This document shows, in pieces, positions 22,698-34,119 of a DNA stretch of 64,000 nucleotides. Origin of the DNA: Heterostelium album PN500 (Eukaryota > Evosea > Eumycetozoa > Acytosteliales > Acytosteliaceae). The translations under genes and the position numbers were made by a program. Location: positions 1,054,001 through 1,118,000 of the forward strand of contig NW_008805085.1 of assembly GCF_000004825.1 (NCBI RefSeq), given 5' to 3'. Each line of letters opens with the position of its first letter. The stretch's first letter is position 1. The notes below the pieces were generated by a model. The model saw only the letters and a program-made list of their open reading frames with translations, was not told the origin of the DNA and made no database searches.

Positions 22698-24610
22698 ATG
22701 ATACAAATAATATTAATCTTAATATTATTTTTGATTTTAAATTCTTTTGTAAGATTAATACTAATTCCATTTGTTATTTTTTTATTTACTAATAAAAAAA
22801 AAAGATAAATAAAAATAAAAAATTTAGTAATCAAGATCCTCAAGGTCCACTTGGATTACCTATATTTGGAAGTTTATTGTCGCTCGGTGCCAAACCACAT
22901 TTAAAGATTTCCGAATGGAATCGAAAGTTTAAAGGAGGTATCATTAAATTGTGGATGGGAGATAACTACACCATCATTGTCAGTGATCCTGTTATTATGA
23001 AAGAGATTTGGCTCAAAGACTTTAAGAAATTCTCTGACCGTCCAGAGTTCCCAACACTCGCCAAATTCTCCTTTGGATACAATGACCTCGTTATGGCAAA
23101 ATACAATAGCTGGAAAGGTCGTCGTGAGTTTATCTCCAACGCATTTACCAAAACCAAGCTAAAAGTTGCCAATCCAATTATTGAACAAAATGTCCAATAC
23201 CTTGTTGATACAATGAAGAAGTATTCAAAGACTGAAGAACCTGTAAGTAAATGATAGATTAAGAATAATACTTTATTTAATAACTAACATGAATTGATTT
23301 TTTAAAAAACATATTAGTTTGTTCCAAAATTCTTTTGTAAAAAATTCTCATTAAATATTATGATGATGGTATGTATTTTGGAACAACTGGAAGTTGTTTC
23401 TTTTAAATTAACTGTTTATTTATTAACTTTATTAATTTATATTTTAATAACTTTAATTTTAATCTTAATTTCCAATTCATTTATTTTAGTATGCCTATAG
23501 TACTAATATTCCTTTCGAAGAGGGTGTTGACGAGGGTGTTGTCAAGAGAATTGCACAGCCAGTCGATGATGTTATTCGTTTGTTAGCTGCCGGTAATTTA
23601 GTTGATTATATAAAATGGTTAGAGCCACTCTTCCATTTAAAAAACAAATTTGTAAAGCATGGAATCGATGTTGTATATGAAATTATGGCTGAAATTTATG
23701 AAGAACACATAAAGAATATTGACAAAGAAAAGTAAATTTTAAATATTATAACATATCAATTATAAAAACAACTTTATTAAATTAATTATTTTAGTCCAAA
23801 AGATATGTTAGATCATCTTATATTAGCAATGCCCAATGAAAAAGAAGCAGTTATTTTAGTTTCATTAGATCTTTTCTTAGCTGGAATAGATACTTCTGCT
23901 ACTGCAATAGAGTGGTTAATTTTAACACTTTGTAATCACCAGGAAATTCAAGAAAAGATTCATGCCGAGTTGAAAGAAGCTGCCAAGGGTACTGGCAAGA
24001 TTGATTTGACTCAACGTGGAGAAACCCCATACCTCCAAGCCGCTATCAAGGAAATTCTTAGATACCGAACAATTGTACCTCTAGGAATACCTCGTGTCGC
24101 TCTTGAAGATGCCATAGTAGAAGGTTATTACATTCCAAAAGGTGTATGTATATTTTTATAATTAAATTATAAATTATTAATGATTTTAATATTGTTTTTT
24201 GTTTGTTTTATTTTTCTTAAAAATAGACTGTGCTAATTAATAACATGTATGAATTACACCATAATGAAGCAACCTACGAAAAACCACATGAATTCATTCC
24301 AGAGAGATTTTTAAATGATGATATATCTAATGATTGGATGCCATTCAGTTTGGGACCACGTAATTGTGTAGGTTTGAAGTAAGTACATTCTATTTTAGAT
24401 TTCTCACATACTTGAGTTACTCTAAATATTAACTAATTGTTATCTTTTAGTTTGGCATTAGACGAAATCTATATGGCTAGCGCTAATATCTTATTGAACT
24501 TTAAATTGCAACCATACAATTGCGATTATATTGATTTAGATGATATGTTCGGTGTGACACTTAGACCTAAAGAAGAATATCCAATATCACTTCAATTTAG
24601 ATCAATTTAG
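22698..24610 (+). CDS. Cytochrome P450, tandem copy 1
   Basis: Membrane-anchored haem-thiolate monooxygenase, probably in the ER; substrate unknown. Seven exons: 22698-22748, 22805-23242, 23318-23368, 23490-23731, 23795-24143, 24227-24378 and 24451-24610; 480 residues. Exon 1 is a 17-residue hydrophobic anchor. The proline-rich hinge is NQDPQGPLGLPIFGSL. The I-helix oxygen-binding motif is FLAGIDTSATAIEW, the ExxR of helix K is KEILRYRT and the haem loop is PFSLGPRNCVGLN (Cys about 424). The exon 2 acceptor was set after AAAAG at 22804 because the resulting INKNKKFSNQDP aligns with the same junction in the neighbouring P450. Reading through without the intron meets a stop. Copy 2 lies 490 bases downstream in the same orientation. 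Confidence 0.93.
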
Positions 24611-25099
24611 ATTTATATATATATATATAAATACAAATATATCTATAAATATATCCATATTTATTTATTTCTTTCATATCTTTTACTTCTTCGAAAAATA
24701 AATTTATTTTAACCAACCAAGTTTTTAATAATAAAAATAATAATAATAATAATTAGAGTAGTAAATAATACCTATTACAGAAGTAGTAGTATATTGTTGA
24801 ATATCTTATCTTAAAATCTGTGTGCTGTGTGAGTGTTAAAATTGAAAAACATTAAACTATCAACTTTTACAATTAATTGTAAATGTTCCTATTACCACTA
24901 CTCCAAACACAATGAGGTTACTACTAACCTCAATAAATTTTGTTATTAATATGTTCTTAGAGATATTAAAAAAAGGTGTTAGGAAATCTTTTTATTTATT
25001 CATAACAAGAAAATGTATATATATTTTGTTATATTTATAAATAACAAAATGTTGTAATTCTCTCTCACAATTCAAAATTTAAAAAAATAGTAATAACAA
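24611..25099. other. Spacer between the two P450 genes
   Basis: A+T-rich sequence with the 3' end of copy 1 (AATAAATTTATTT near 24697) and the promoter of copy 2. An imperfect tract with ATTACCACTACTCC and GAGGTTACTACTAACC near 24890-24930 is less A+T-rich. No gene seen. Confidence 0.5.
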
Positions 25100-26881
25100 A
25101 TGATTGTTTTATATATTTTTTATTTCTTTATAGCTTTGACACTCTATTCTTTTGTAAGTAGTAGTATAATATTCTATTGTTAAATTGTCATATTCATTCA
25201 TCATTAATAGTTGGATTGTTTTAAAATAGATTGATAAAAATAGAAGTTTTTCAAATCAAGATCCTAAAGGTCCAATCAATTGGCCTTTCTTCGGTGTACT
25301 ATTGAGATTGGGAGAGAAACCACATCTTACCTATCAGAAATGGAATAGACAGTATGGCGGAATCATTAAAATATGGCTTGGAAAGAATTACTCTATGATT
25401 GTCAGTGATCCGGTGATTATGAAGGAGATTTGGGTCAAGGATTTCAAGACTTTTGCCGATAGACCTAAATTCCCAACACTTCGCAAATTTTCTTTTGGAT
25501 TCCAAGATCTAGCTATGGTTGACTATGAATCCTGGAAAGGACGTCGTGAATTGGTTGCTAACTATTTCACCAGAGGTAAATTAAAGAACTCCATACCAAT
25601 AATAGATAGTAACGCCGAGAATCTAATTAGATTGATGAAGCCATATGCAACTTCAAAGCAACCTGTATGTAAATTAATTCGATTATTTGTTTGAAATTTA
25701 ATATTAATTTAATATTTTGTTGAAATTATGTTTAGATTTGTATAAATAAATATTTTAAGAAATATGCTTTGAATATTGTTTTAAATTATGTTTTCTCAAC
25801 GAATATTCCTTTTGACGAAGATATCAATGGTGGATATCTAAAGAGATTGGATACTCCTGTCAATGATGTCATTGGATTACTTACAACCGGTGCACTCATG
25901 GATTATATTACAATACTTGAATGGATCTACAATATCAAAGACAAGTACACTTCTCATGGATTTGATGTTCTCTATCAAATTATGAAAGAAATCTACGAGA
26001 AGCATGAAGAGAATCTAGATGTAGAAAAGTAAGTAACAACTCTCTAATATTAATATAAAAAATGAAATATATTATTTACTAAATAACTATAATTGCAATT
26101 ATAGTCCAAAGGATATAGTTGACTATTTAATTATTAATTTGAAAGAAAACGAAGGTGAGAATAAAAAGAATATAATCATTTTAATGTCTTTAAACATGTT
26201 CTTGGCTGGATTTGACACTTCTACATCTGCATTGGAATGGCTGTGCTACACATGTGCCAATTATCAAGATGTTCAAGAGCGAGTGTATAAGGAACTATCC
26301 GAGGTAGCTGCAGGAACAGGTAAAATCACTCTGGCCAACAGAACTCAAACACCCTATCTAAATGCAGTCCTAAAAGAGATCCTAAGATATCGTACACTCA
26401 TCCCGCTTGGAGTTCCAAGGGTTGCAAGAGAGGATGCAATTGTCTGTGGATATTATATTCCGAAAGGTGTAAGTTCAGATCAACCTTAACATTTCGATTA
26501 CTTACTGTACACCTAACACCTATTAATTATTTTCTAAATGTGTTGTTGAACAAATAGACTGTTTTATATAATAATATGTATGAAGTTCATTTCAATAAGG
26601 AAATCTATGAGAATCCAGAGGAATTCAATCCAGAGAGATACATGGTGGAAGATCACAAGCAAGAGTGGATGCCATTCAGTTTGGGACCACGTAATTGTGT
26701 AGGAATGAATTTAGGTCTTGACAAAGTGTATGTCGGTGCAGCCAATCTCCTATTGAACTATCATTTCAAACCACACAACTGTGATAAGTATGAGTATAAC
26801 GATACATTTGGTCTAACTCTAAGAGCAGACAAAGACTATCCTTTAACAATAACACTAAGATCTGAAATGGATAACAAATAA
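25100..26881 (+). CDS. Cytochrome P450, tandem copy 2
   Basis: Paralogue of the preceding gene; 489 residues in five exons: 25100-25153, 25230-25664, 25736-26028, 26105-26468 and 26558-26881. The anchor is MIVLYIFYFFIALTLYSF. The hinge is NQDPKGPINWPFFGVLL, the I-helix FLAGFDTSTSALEW, the K-helix KEILRYRT and the haem loop PFSLGPRNCVGMN (Cys about 429). The four introns it has sit at the same places and phases as in copy 1. Two copy 1 introns, after its NIMMM codons and inside its haem loop, are missing here. The catalytic set is complete, so it should be active. A tandem duplication with later divergence is clear. Confidence 0.93.
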
Positions 26882-27883
26882 TACTAATAAAAATATCTGT
26901 GTGTAAAAACCAAAAAAAAATAAATTGAAGATTTTTATTATTATTATAAATCTAATTAATTTGTAAGATCTCAATACTATTGATTGATGAAAGTTAGGTT
27001 AATCTTGGTAGTTATTGTGGTTATTCCAATTAATTTCGATATGCTAGAAGTTGTCTTTGCTGTTTTTTTTTGTATAATTACAAAAAGCAAAAATCAACAA
27101 AACCAAATCAAAATAAATTTCCAGTAAAAAATTTTGAAAATTTGAAAAAAAAAGAAAAAAAAAAGTGTTTTATGATGGAATGTTCTTTGAACTAAAGAGG
27201 AAAGCGACACAAAAAAATAAAAAATTAAATTAAATAAAAAATAGGCGCAATATATAAACATGTAATAACACAATGTATTAATAATTATCTAGTTTCATAA
27301 GAAATAACAAGCAGAACACAAAAAACAAAGATTTTGTGGCTATATTTAGATAAAATTAATTTATTATACAATTAATCAATATTTGTACACACATAAATAT
27401 TTTCACCTTTAATTTATATTATTAGTATTAGTATTCTTTTTTTTTTTTAATACTATTCACTCTCGCAATACTCTAATATTTGCTTATCATAATTATTATA
27501 TTTAGTTATAAATAGCAGTAATAGCAAATATTATAAACACTATATCAAATTTCAATTCACATAGACATACCACCCACTCTCAAACCACACTTTTTAAACT
27601 AAGCGTGAAGAGTATATCCTGGTATTCATTTATCAAATAATTTCTTTTTTATATTTTATTTTTTTAATTCGATTTTAATATTACCAACTACACTAATATT
27701 ATAATAGTTAGTTCTGAGGTTATATTTCATTTGCGATTTCACAGCTTTGCAATATATTAGATTCTGTTTGTTTTTTTAAGTAAAATCTGCAAATTTTCAT
27801 AGCGGTAAACAATTGTGTGTTTGTTTAATATTTAATTTTTTTTTATTTTAATTTTTATTATATTATATATCAAATAGTAAAAG
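26882..27883. other. Intergenic region
   Basis: About 1 kb of A+T-rich DNA upstream of the RCC1-BTB gene. Long A and T tracts at 27060-27180, 27420-27450 and 27830-27860 look like promoter tracts. A slightly less A+T-rich patch at 27550-27625 has no open frame of note. No gene seen. Confidence 0.5.
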
Positions 27884-30526
27884 ATGTCAGGTATGTAATA
27901 ATTAATTTTTTGGTTAATAATCTTTTTATTTTATTAGTTAACTAATTTTTATTTTGATTATTTTAACTTAGTCATTAGTTTTGGAGTTGGAAAACAAGGA
28001 CAATTAGGATTGGATGTAAATAAAGATCAACTGGATCCAGCTGTAATTCAATTGCTAAAGGGAAAGAGAATTAAACAGATTGCATGTGGTGAAGCACATT
28101 CACTGGCTGTCACAGAGTTTGGCGATGTATATAGTTGGGGACGTGGAAAGGAAGGTGAGCTTGGCCACCCACAGAAAGCAATGACTGCACCACCTGCTCT
28201 GATAAAAGCACTGGAACACGAGAGAATCGTCAAGGTTGCCTGTGGAAACTATCACTCGCTGGCGCTAACCGACACTGGAAAAGTATATCAGTGGGGACAA
28301 CTCCACGAGATCGATGCTACCAAGAGTGGTGTCAAGAGTCAGGGTGGTCTGGTAGAGATGACCGGTATCAAAAGTTTTGCCAGTAAGGTTGCTGACCACT
28401 CGTTGTCAATGTACTTGAACGGTGAGAAGGCAGCCTATGATGAGGAGTCCGCTTCGAGTAGTGTCCTACAAGATAATCCTACTGCCAATGGGCTGGTCAC
28501 CGACGATCAGGAGGAAGAAGAAGAGTTCTTACCGGAAGCGATTGTCGACACGCAACAAGAGCAACAGCCAGAGAAGAGTGGCAGTAAAGTAGGTGAGATC
28601 GTAGATAAGAATCAAATGACACCAGTACTTGTTGATTTCGGATCAAAGAGTATAAAGATTGTAGATATCAGTGCGGGTTGGGCATACAGTGCAGCAGTCA
28701 CATCAACCGGAAATGTATATACTTGGGGATTCAACGAGAAAGGACAGCTTGGCTTGGGTGATCGTTGGTATCATGGAAATCCAAGAGTGATTCGATCGCT
28801 ATCAAATAAATCTATTGTAAATATTGCATGTGGTCGTCAGCATATGGCGGCAATCAGCAAATCCGGTGATCTTTACACTTGGGGACTGGGTGTCTTTGGT
28901 CAACTCGGTCACGGTAAACTAAAGTCACTGCTTCACCCAAAGAAAGTGCTCTATTTCGAACAACAACAAAAGAAGATTGTACAGGTCGCAACCGGTGCCA
29001 ATTTCACTATGGCAGTATCAGAGAATGGTGAGTTGTTCTCTTTTGGTCATGGAGAGTACGGACAGCTTGGTGCCACTGAAGACACACAATATATGGATTG
29101 GAACAACAATGGTGACCGTGATGACCATTTGAAATATTCACTGCCAAAACAAGTGAAAGCTTTGGAGAGTGTAAAAGTAAGAAAAGTTGCATGTGGACAT
29201 CTCCATACCATTGCAGTGACCACCGATAATGATGTATATACTTGGGGATGGGGATCGTCAGGATGTCTGGGATTCGGTGACAGAAAGTTCCAGCTGGTTC
29301 CACAACGTGTGCCATCACTCTCTGGCGAGGAAATATCATCGGTCAGTGGAGGTGAGAAACACACGCTCATTGTCAGATCGTCGGATACCACCACTTTTGC
29401 TTTTGACTACAAACAGCTTGTCAACGACCAAAAGACTGGTGATATTGCATTCCTCGTTCAAAACAAATATGTATATGCACACAAACTGTTCATTCGTTCT
29501 CGTTGTCCAAAGTTGTATGGATCCATCTTGTTTAGCGATAGATTCTGTAAGAACAAGTTGGAGTACATCGATGAAGACGGACACATGGAGCAAGAAGGTG
29601 CTGTCAAGAAGGCAGTCGTCGAGATTGCAAAAGTTAAATACCAGATTTGGGTTTCATTTATGACCTACCTCTATACCGATCATCTTGTCATTGCTCCGCA
29701 TCTTAGAAAGGAGTTGTCTGATGTTGCAGCGGCCTGGGGTGTCAGTCGTCTGGTTAGTTTGTGTCACCGTTACAACTACAAGTTGCGTTTGACCGACAAG
29801 ATTCCACCATCGTCATTCAGTACCGACATCACAGAGCACATCGACAGCTTTGATTTCTCTGACATTCACTTTGAGGTTGCCAACAAAGAGTTTATTCCTT
29901 CACACAAATTGATTCTTGGTGCACGTAACCACTACTTCAAAACAATGTTTGAATGTGGATTCCGTGAGAAGGATCAGCTGAACTTCAACATTGGCAATGA
30001 TATCGAGAAGGAATCATTCAAGCTGATGATCGAGTATATCTATGGAAACAACGAAGCAGTCGTAAATCAAGAGAATGCTGTCGAACTTCTTTGTTTATCC
30101 GATCGATTCATGGTCGAAGATCTAAAGTTGGTCGCCGAAAGCTTCTTGGAGAGCATGGTTCGCGAGAGCATTCAACCAATCTTGACAACCATCAAACCAT
30201 CATCGCCAATCCAGAAAGATCAAGGCAATTCCTCCGAACAAACATCACCAGACAGCGCCAAAGAGAATATATCGGAAGACGCCATCATTTCCTTTGAAAA
30301 TATCTGTCTGCTACTCCAGGTCTCTGACAAATTCTTGGCCAAGAGATTAAAGCGATTCTGCATGGAAACCATTGCTCATCTAATTTCTACCAAGCAAATG
30401 ACATTCTTTTTCGATATTTTGAAAAAAGTTAGATACGAATCACCTCAACTCATCAGAGAGCTTGACCATTTCGCATCACTCAACACGACACTCAGCGCGA
30501 ATCAATTAATTTCACTCATCAGATAA
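27884..30526 (+). CDS. RCC1-repeat protein with two BTB domains
   Basis: 853 residues from a 7-base first exon (27884-27890, ATGTCAG) and one long exon (27972-30526). The first join gives MSVISFGVGKQGQLGLD, so RCC1 repeats begin immediately. Repeats run to about residue 465 with the usual signatures: IACGEAHSLAVTE, YSWGRGKEGELGHP, YTWGFNEKGQLGLG, YTWGLGVFGQLGHG, YTWGWGSSGCLGFG. They form a beta-propeller. A first BTB/POZ domain follows (GDIAFLVQNKYVYAHKLFIR) and a second (FSDIHFEVANKEFIPSHKLI). A glutamate-rich insertion breaks the propeller near residues 155-200. Related RCC1-BTB proteins act as cullin-3 adaptors or GTPase regulators; which applies here is unknown. The lack of introns in a 2.5-kb exon is normal for dictyostelids. 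Confidence 0.92.
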
Positions 30527-30922
30527 ATAATATTATCTAACATAATCTCTCCCAATCCATAAGTTTTATATCTAATGGATCAGAGCAGCCATTTATATAG
30601 TAAATAAATATCTATTTATTTTGTATCATATTATATTAAATACAAACCACTTGTCAATGTATAATAAGCTTTTTGGATAATTTAATATTATTTTGTTTTT
30701 AGGTCGAAACTTATATTTAATTTTAATTTTAACTTCACTGTATATTGATGTGGTGGTGATGATCAATGATCACCTGAAAATATTTACAAAATACATGTTT
30801 TTTTTAATCACGATAATATTTTGACACTACAAATTTTTTAATGATTTGCAATATGGTGGTATGAAAAATTTTTCAAACATCATACAGGTTTTCATATTAT
30901 GTTTAATCAATAACTAATTAAA
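30527..30922. other. Intergenic region and left edge of the duplicated unit
   Basis: A+T-rich. The last 100 bases resemble sequence upstream of the second esterase; for example TGGTGGTATGAAAAA occurs here near 30854 and again near 33782. This puts the left edge of the segmental duplication within about 30780-30860. Confidence 0.5.
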
Positions 30923-32784
30923 ATGAAAATTGGATTTTTTCTAGTATTTTTTCTTTTTTATTTGGTCAGTGCAAGAAAGAATGAAGATTTTTCTCGTGTG
31001 ACAATCAAACAAGGAACATTGATAGGAACTGTCTATAAAAATCATCGAAATTTTTATGGAGTTTGTATATAAAAGGTTTTTTTTTATCATATAATATAAT
31101 TCTTATTCAAAAATATATATCTTCAATAGATACCCTATGCAAAGCCTCCAATTGGTGAACAAAGGTGGAAAAATCCCATTCCTGATGAAGGTTGGGAAGG
31201 TATTAGAGATTGTACCTACACCAGAGATTCTTGTCCACAAGTAAAAGGAAACGATCCAATGATCTATCCTCCAAATGGAACCTCAGAGGACTGTCTTTAT
31301 ATATCAATTAAGACACCTATTCCATCGAACATGTTGAGTCCTGTCCTAATATATATTCCAGGTGGTGGATTTATTAGAGCATCTGCCGATTCCCCCGGGT
31401 ATGCAGGAGAATTATTTGCAAGAAAAGGAATATTAGTTGTTACCTTTAACTATAGAGTAGGAGTTTTGGGATTCCTTGCAAATGATGAAGAAAATTTGGA
31501 TGGAAATTATGGATTTTTAGATCAAAATTGAAGCTTCTGAAGTGGGTCAAAAAACAACATTGAGGCGTTTGGTGGAAATCCTAATGATATAACACTTGGA
31601 GGTCCATCAGCAGGTGCAATGTCAGTTGTTACTCATTTGGTATCACCTATATCTGCTGGTTTATTTCATAAATCAATCATTGAAAGTTGTCATATGCCTT
31701 CAGGATACAAAACAATGGAAAATGCAAAGGATCAATACAAAAGACTTTCCTATCAACTAAACTGTACAGATATTCAATGTTTAAGAGAATCCAAAGTTGA
31801 TGATATCCTCAAGATTCAAACACAAATGATGGCTGTTGATTTTAGATACCCTGCTGATGCATTTACTTTTTGGTCACCTGTTATTGATAAAAAAATACTT
31901 CCTGGTATGAAAACTTCTTTAATCTTAAGATAATAACTCTACTAAAATATATAAATATATATAAAAATAGGTTTGCCTTTTACTCTTTTTAGAACTGGTA
32001 GATATAACAAAGTTCCAACTTTAGTTGGATTTGTAGAATTAGAAGGAAATTATTTTGCATATGGATATTTTAAAACGTAAGATGTAAAATGAATAAAAAT
32101 AAAACAACTTTAGATAATAATAGCCTATATTATAGCCCTATTCCGCAAGGCGTTAGCAGTTCATTTGTAAAAAATATGTTGGATTCAGTTGACGATCAAA
32201 GATTTAAAAAGATAATTACCCACTACAATGCGACAGTTGGAGAAAGTGATGACTATCGAATTGCTCTGGTAAATTTTCTAACCGATTCAATGTTTAGTTG
32301 TCCAAATAGATTCTTTGTTAGAAATCAAAAAAGATTTAACACGGCCTCATATTTTTATAAGTATTCACACATCAACTCTGCCAATATCTATGAATATGCA
32401 AAACCTTATTGTACACACAAAAATTGTCATGGAGATGAAGGTACCGTTAAGTTTTATATATTTATTCAATAGATCGATAATGAAACTAATTTTCCTTAAT
32501 CTATAGTTCCCTACGTTTTCAACTCTTTCAAAGAGATTGGTTACCCAGCTACCGAAGAAGAAGAGAAAATCAGTCATATGATGTCAAACTATTGGACCAA
32601 TTTCATTATGACTGGTGATCCCAACATTGGATACCACGTTCCTGTTAGATGGCCAACATATGAACCATCACTCACAGCTGATAATTGCCTAAACATTAAC
32701 TCCAATGCAAAACCTTACAACTTTGATAAGGAATTTCAAATTTGTGACGTCTTTGATGAATTTGGTTATGAATCTTTTAAATAA
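30923..32784 (+). pseudogene. Type-B carboxylesterase, copy 1, broken
   Basis: Near copy of the intact esterase at 34120-35991 with the same five-exon plan (30923-31060; 31130-31904; from 31971; the 32152 region to 32440; from about 32508 to 32784). It keeps a signal peptide (MKIGFFLVFFLFYLVSA) and the nucleophile site GGPSAGAMS. Between 31523 and 31556 it has three single-base insertions relative to copy 2. They add up to three bases, restoring frame downstream, but create a stop (TGA 31529-31531) and another shortly after. The motif QSG after the nucleophile has become ESC. If the sequence is right the protein ends at about 180 residues, before the catalytic Ser, so it is inactive. Assembly error in one small patch is the main alternative. 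Confidence 0.8.
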
Positions 32785-32839
32785 ATCATATGATTACAAA
32801 AAATTTATTTTTTTTGGAAACAACAGATACTCTTTTTTT

Positions 32840-33352
32840 TTTTTTACAAGGTATCTCTGGCTACTGAATAGATTGTTGATAGAACCGGCTTGATAGCATT
32901 CTCTTTAATGTTGTGTAGATCGAATGGGAAGAATAGATCGTTCTTGTCGACACCGAGATGCACACTCTTGAAGGAAGAGATCGATGTTGTTCACCTGGAA
33001 GAACGGTCTTGGAAGATTATTGATTTTTTTGATACAATGGGGTATCAGTGCATTGAGAAGTCGACACAAAACAACGCCACTCTGCAGATGGTTGAGCAGT
33101 GGATCGCCATCGGGTGATGGCTGAGCTCTTCCAACTGGCGATCCAACACAGTTTTACATCTTCCTCCTGTTCCTGAGCAGTTCGATTCAATAGTTTGATG
33201 GTTAGACAGATCTTAGATTTACGAATTCCAGCCGATTGTTTCAAAAGTGGTGGACTGCTGCTGTTGTTACTTGATATCTTTGATCCCATTTCAACAATGA
33301 TGGTAAAAGTTGGTTTGATAGAGGGAGTTGTTGATTTTTTCACTTGGTGAAG
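32840..33352 (-). pseudogene. Truncated 3' copy of the CH-domain gene
   Basis: This stretch is closely similar to 36055-36615, the C-terminal CH-domain end of the neighbouring gene, in the same orientation. It lacks the last 30-40 coding bases, has a 13-base deletion near 33148 (bases present at about 36396-36408), and other small indels, so no frame stays open. At 33345-33360 it jumps from the equivalent of about 36617 directly to about 37363, losing the Ser-rich middle of the gene. There is no 5' half or start. It is a dead by-product of the segmental duplication. Confidence 0.85.
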
Positions 33353-33699
33353 ACATGACTTTTAAAACTGTTTAACTATACCAATTATATCCTATAATAT
33401 TCCAATATGATATCAAAATAGATTTATTTGATTTAAAGTTGTTTTCACTGTGAATGGAAATGTGTAATTTCTTTTTATCCCTCCCCCCAAAAAATGAAAC
33501 AATTTTACATAGCTTGTGTGCATTTTTCAAAAATAATGCGAGAAAACAAAAAAAAACCCAACCTATAAAATGAAATAACACAAATTACATTTTTCAATTG
33601 TAAAATATTTGTAAAACTACTATTATTCATAATATATTATTCTGGAGTTTATCTCTGGTTGTTAACTATAAATATTAAATGGATATTCTTTGATATATT

Positions 33700-34119
33700 A
33701 CAAAATCATTATTCGTGTTACTCACCCCCAAATATTATCATGATTTATTTTGATTACTACAAGTTTTGATTTTCAATCTTGTGGTGGTATGAAAAAATTT
33801 TCAAAAATATTATATTTAATTCAGTTTTTTGATATATACATAAAGTTCATAATAATGTCAGCTAATTCTGATTGAAAAACAACATCGATGAAAAAAGTTT
33901 TTTAGAGCTAAAGTTGCAAAAATCAACATTTTCGACAAGACTAAAAGTTGTTTATGAATAGTAAAAGGTGTTATAACAACTAATATACAAACAAACAACG
34001 ATTTTGGAAAATTAATGCGGTAAAATTGAAAAAATAGTGGGTTGAATTTTTTGACAGAATTAACTAACATCATCATCATATAGTTTTTGATATATTAATC
34101 AATAAACTATAAAGTTAAA
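33700..34119. other. Promoter region of the intact esterase
   Basis: About 420 bases of A+T-rich DNA directly upstream of the start codon at 34120. The part near 33775-33800 matches the corresponding region of unit A; the rest has diverged or is extra. No gene seen. Confidence 0.45.

Larger units (their letters stand above)
30800..33690. repeat. Segmental duplication, left unit (A)
   Basis: This block repeats the order of the block at about 33720-37560: an esterase on the plus strand, then the 3' part of a CH-domain gene on the minus strand. Flanking non-coding sequence also matches. The stretch with CTATACCAATTATATCC at about 33377 corresponds to 37379, and TTTATCTCTGGTTGTTAACTATAA near 33645 corresponds to about 37530. 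Unit A is shorter because about 745 bases of the CH gene are deleted. Both genes in this unit are damaged, while both in unit B are intact. The edges are approximate. Confidence 0.85.

Noticed and set aside
22457-22792. Ile/Phe-rich plus-strand frame before P450 copy 1
   Set aside because: Composition is that of A+T-rich promoter DNA and it overlaps exon 1 of the P450 in another frame.
22698-22860. P450 copy 1 read without its first intron
   Set aside because: The ten-A run puts a TAA in frame; splicing at 22748/22805 gives a junction that aligns with copy 2.
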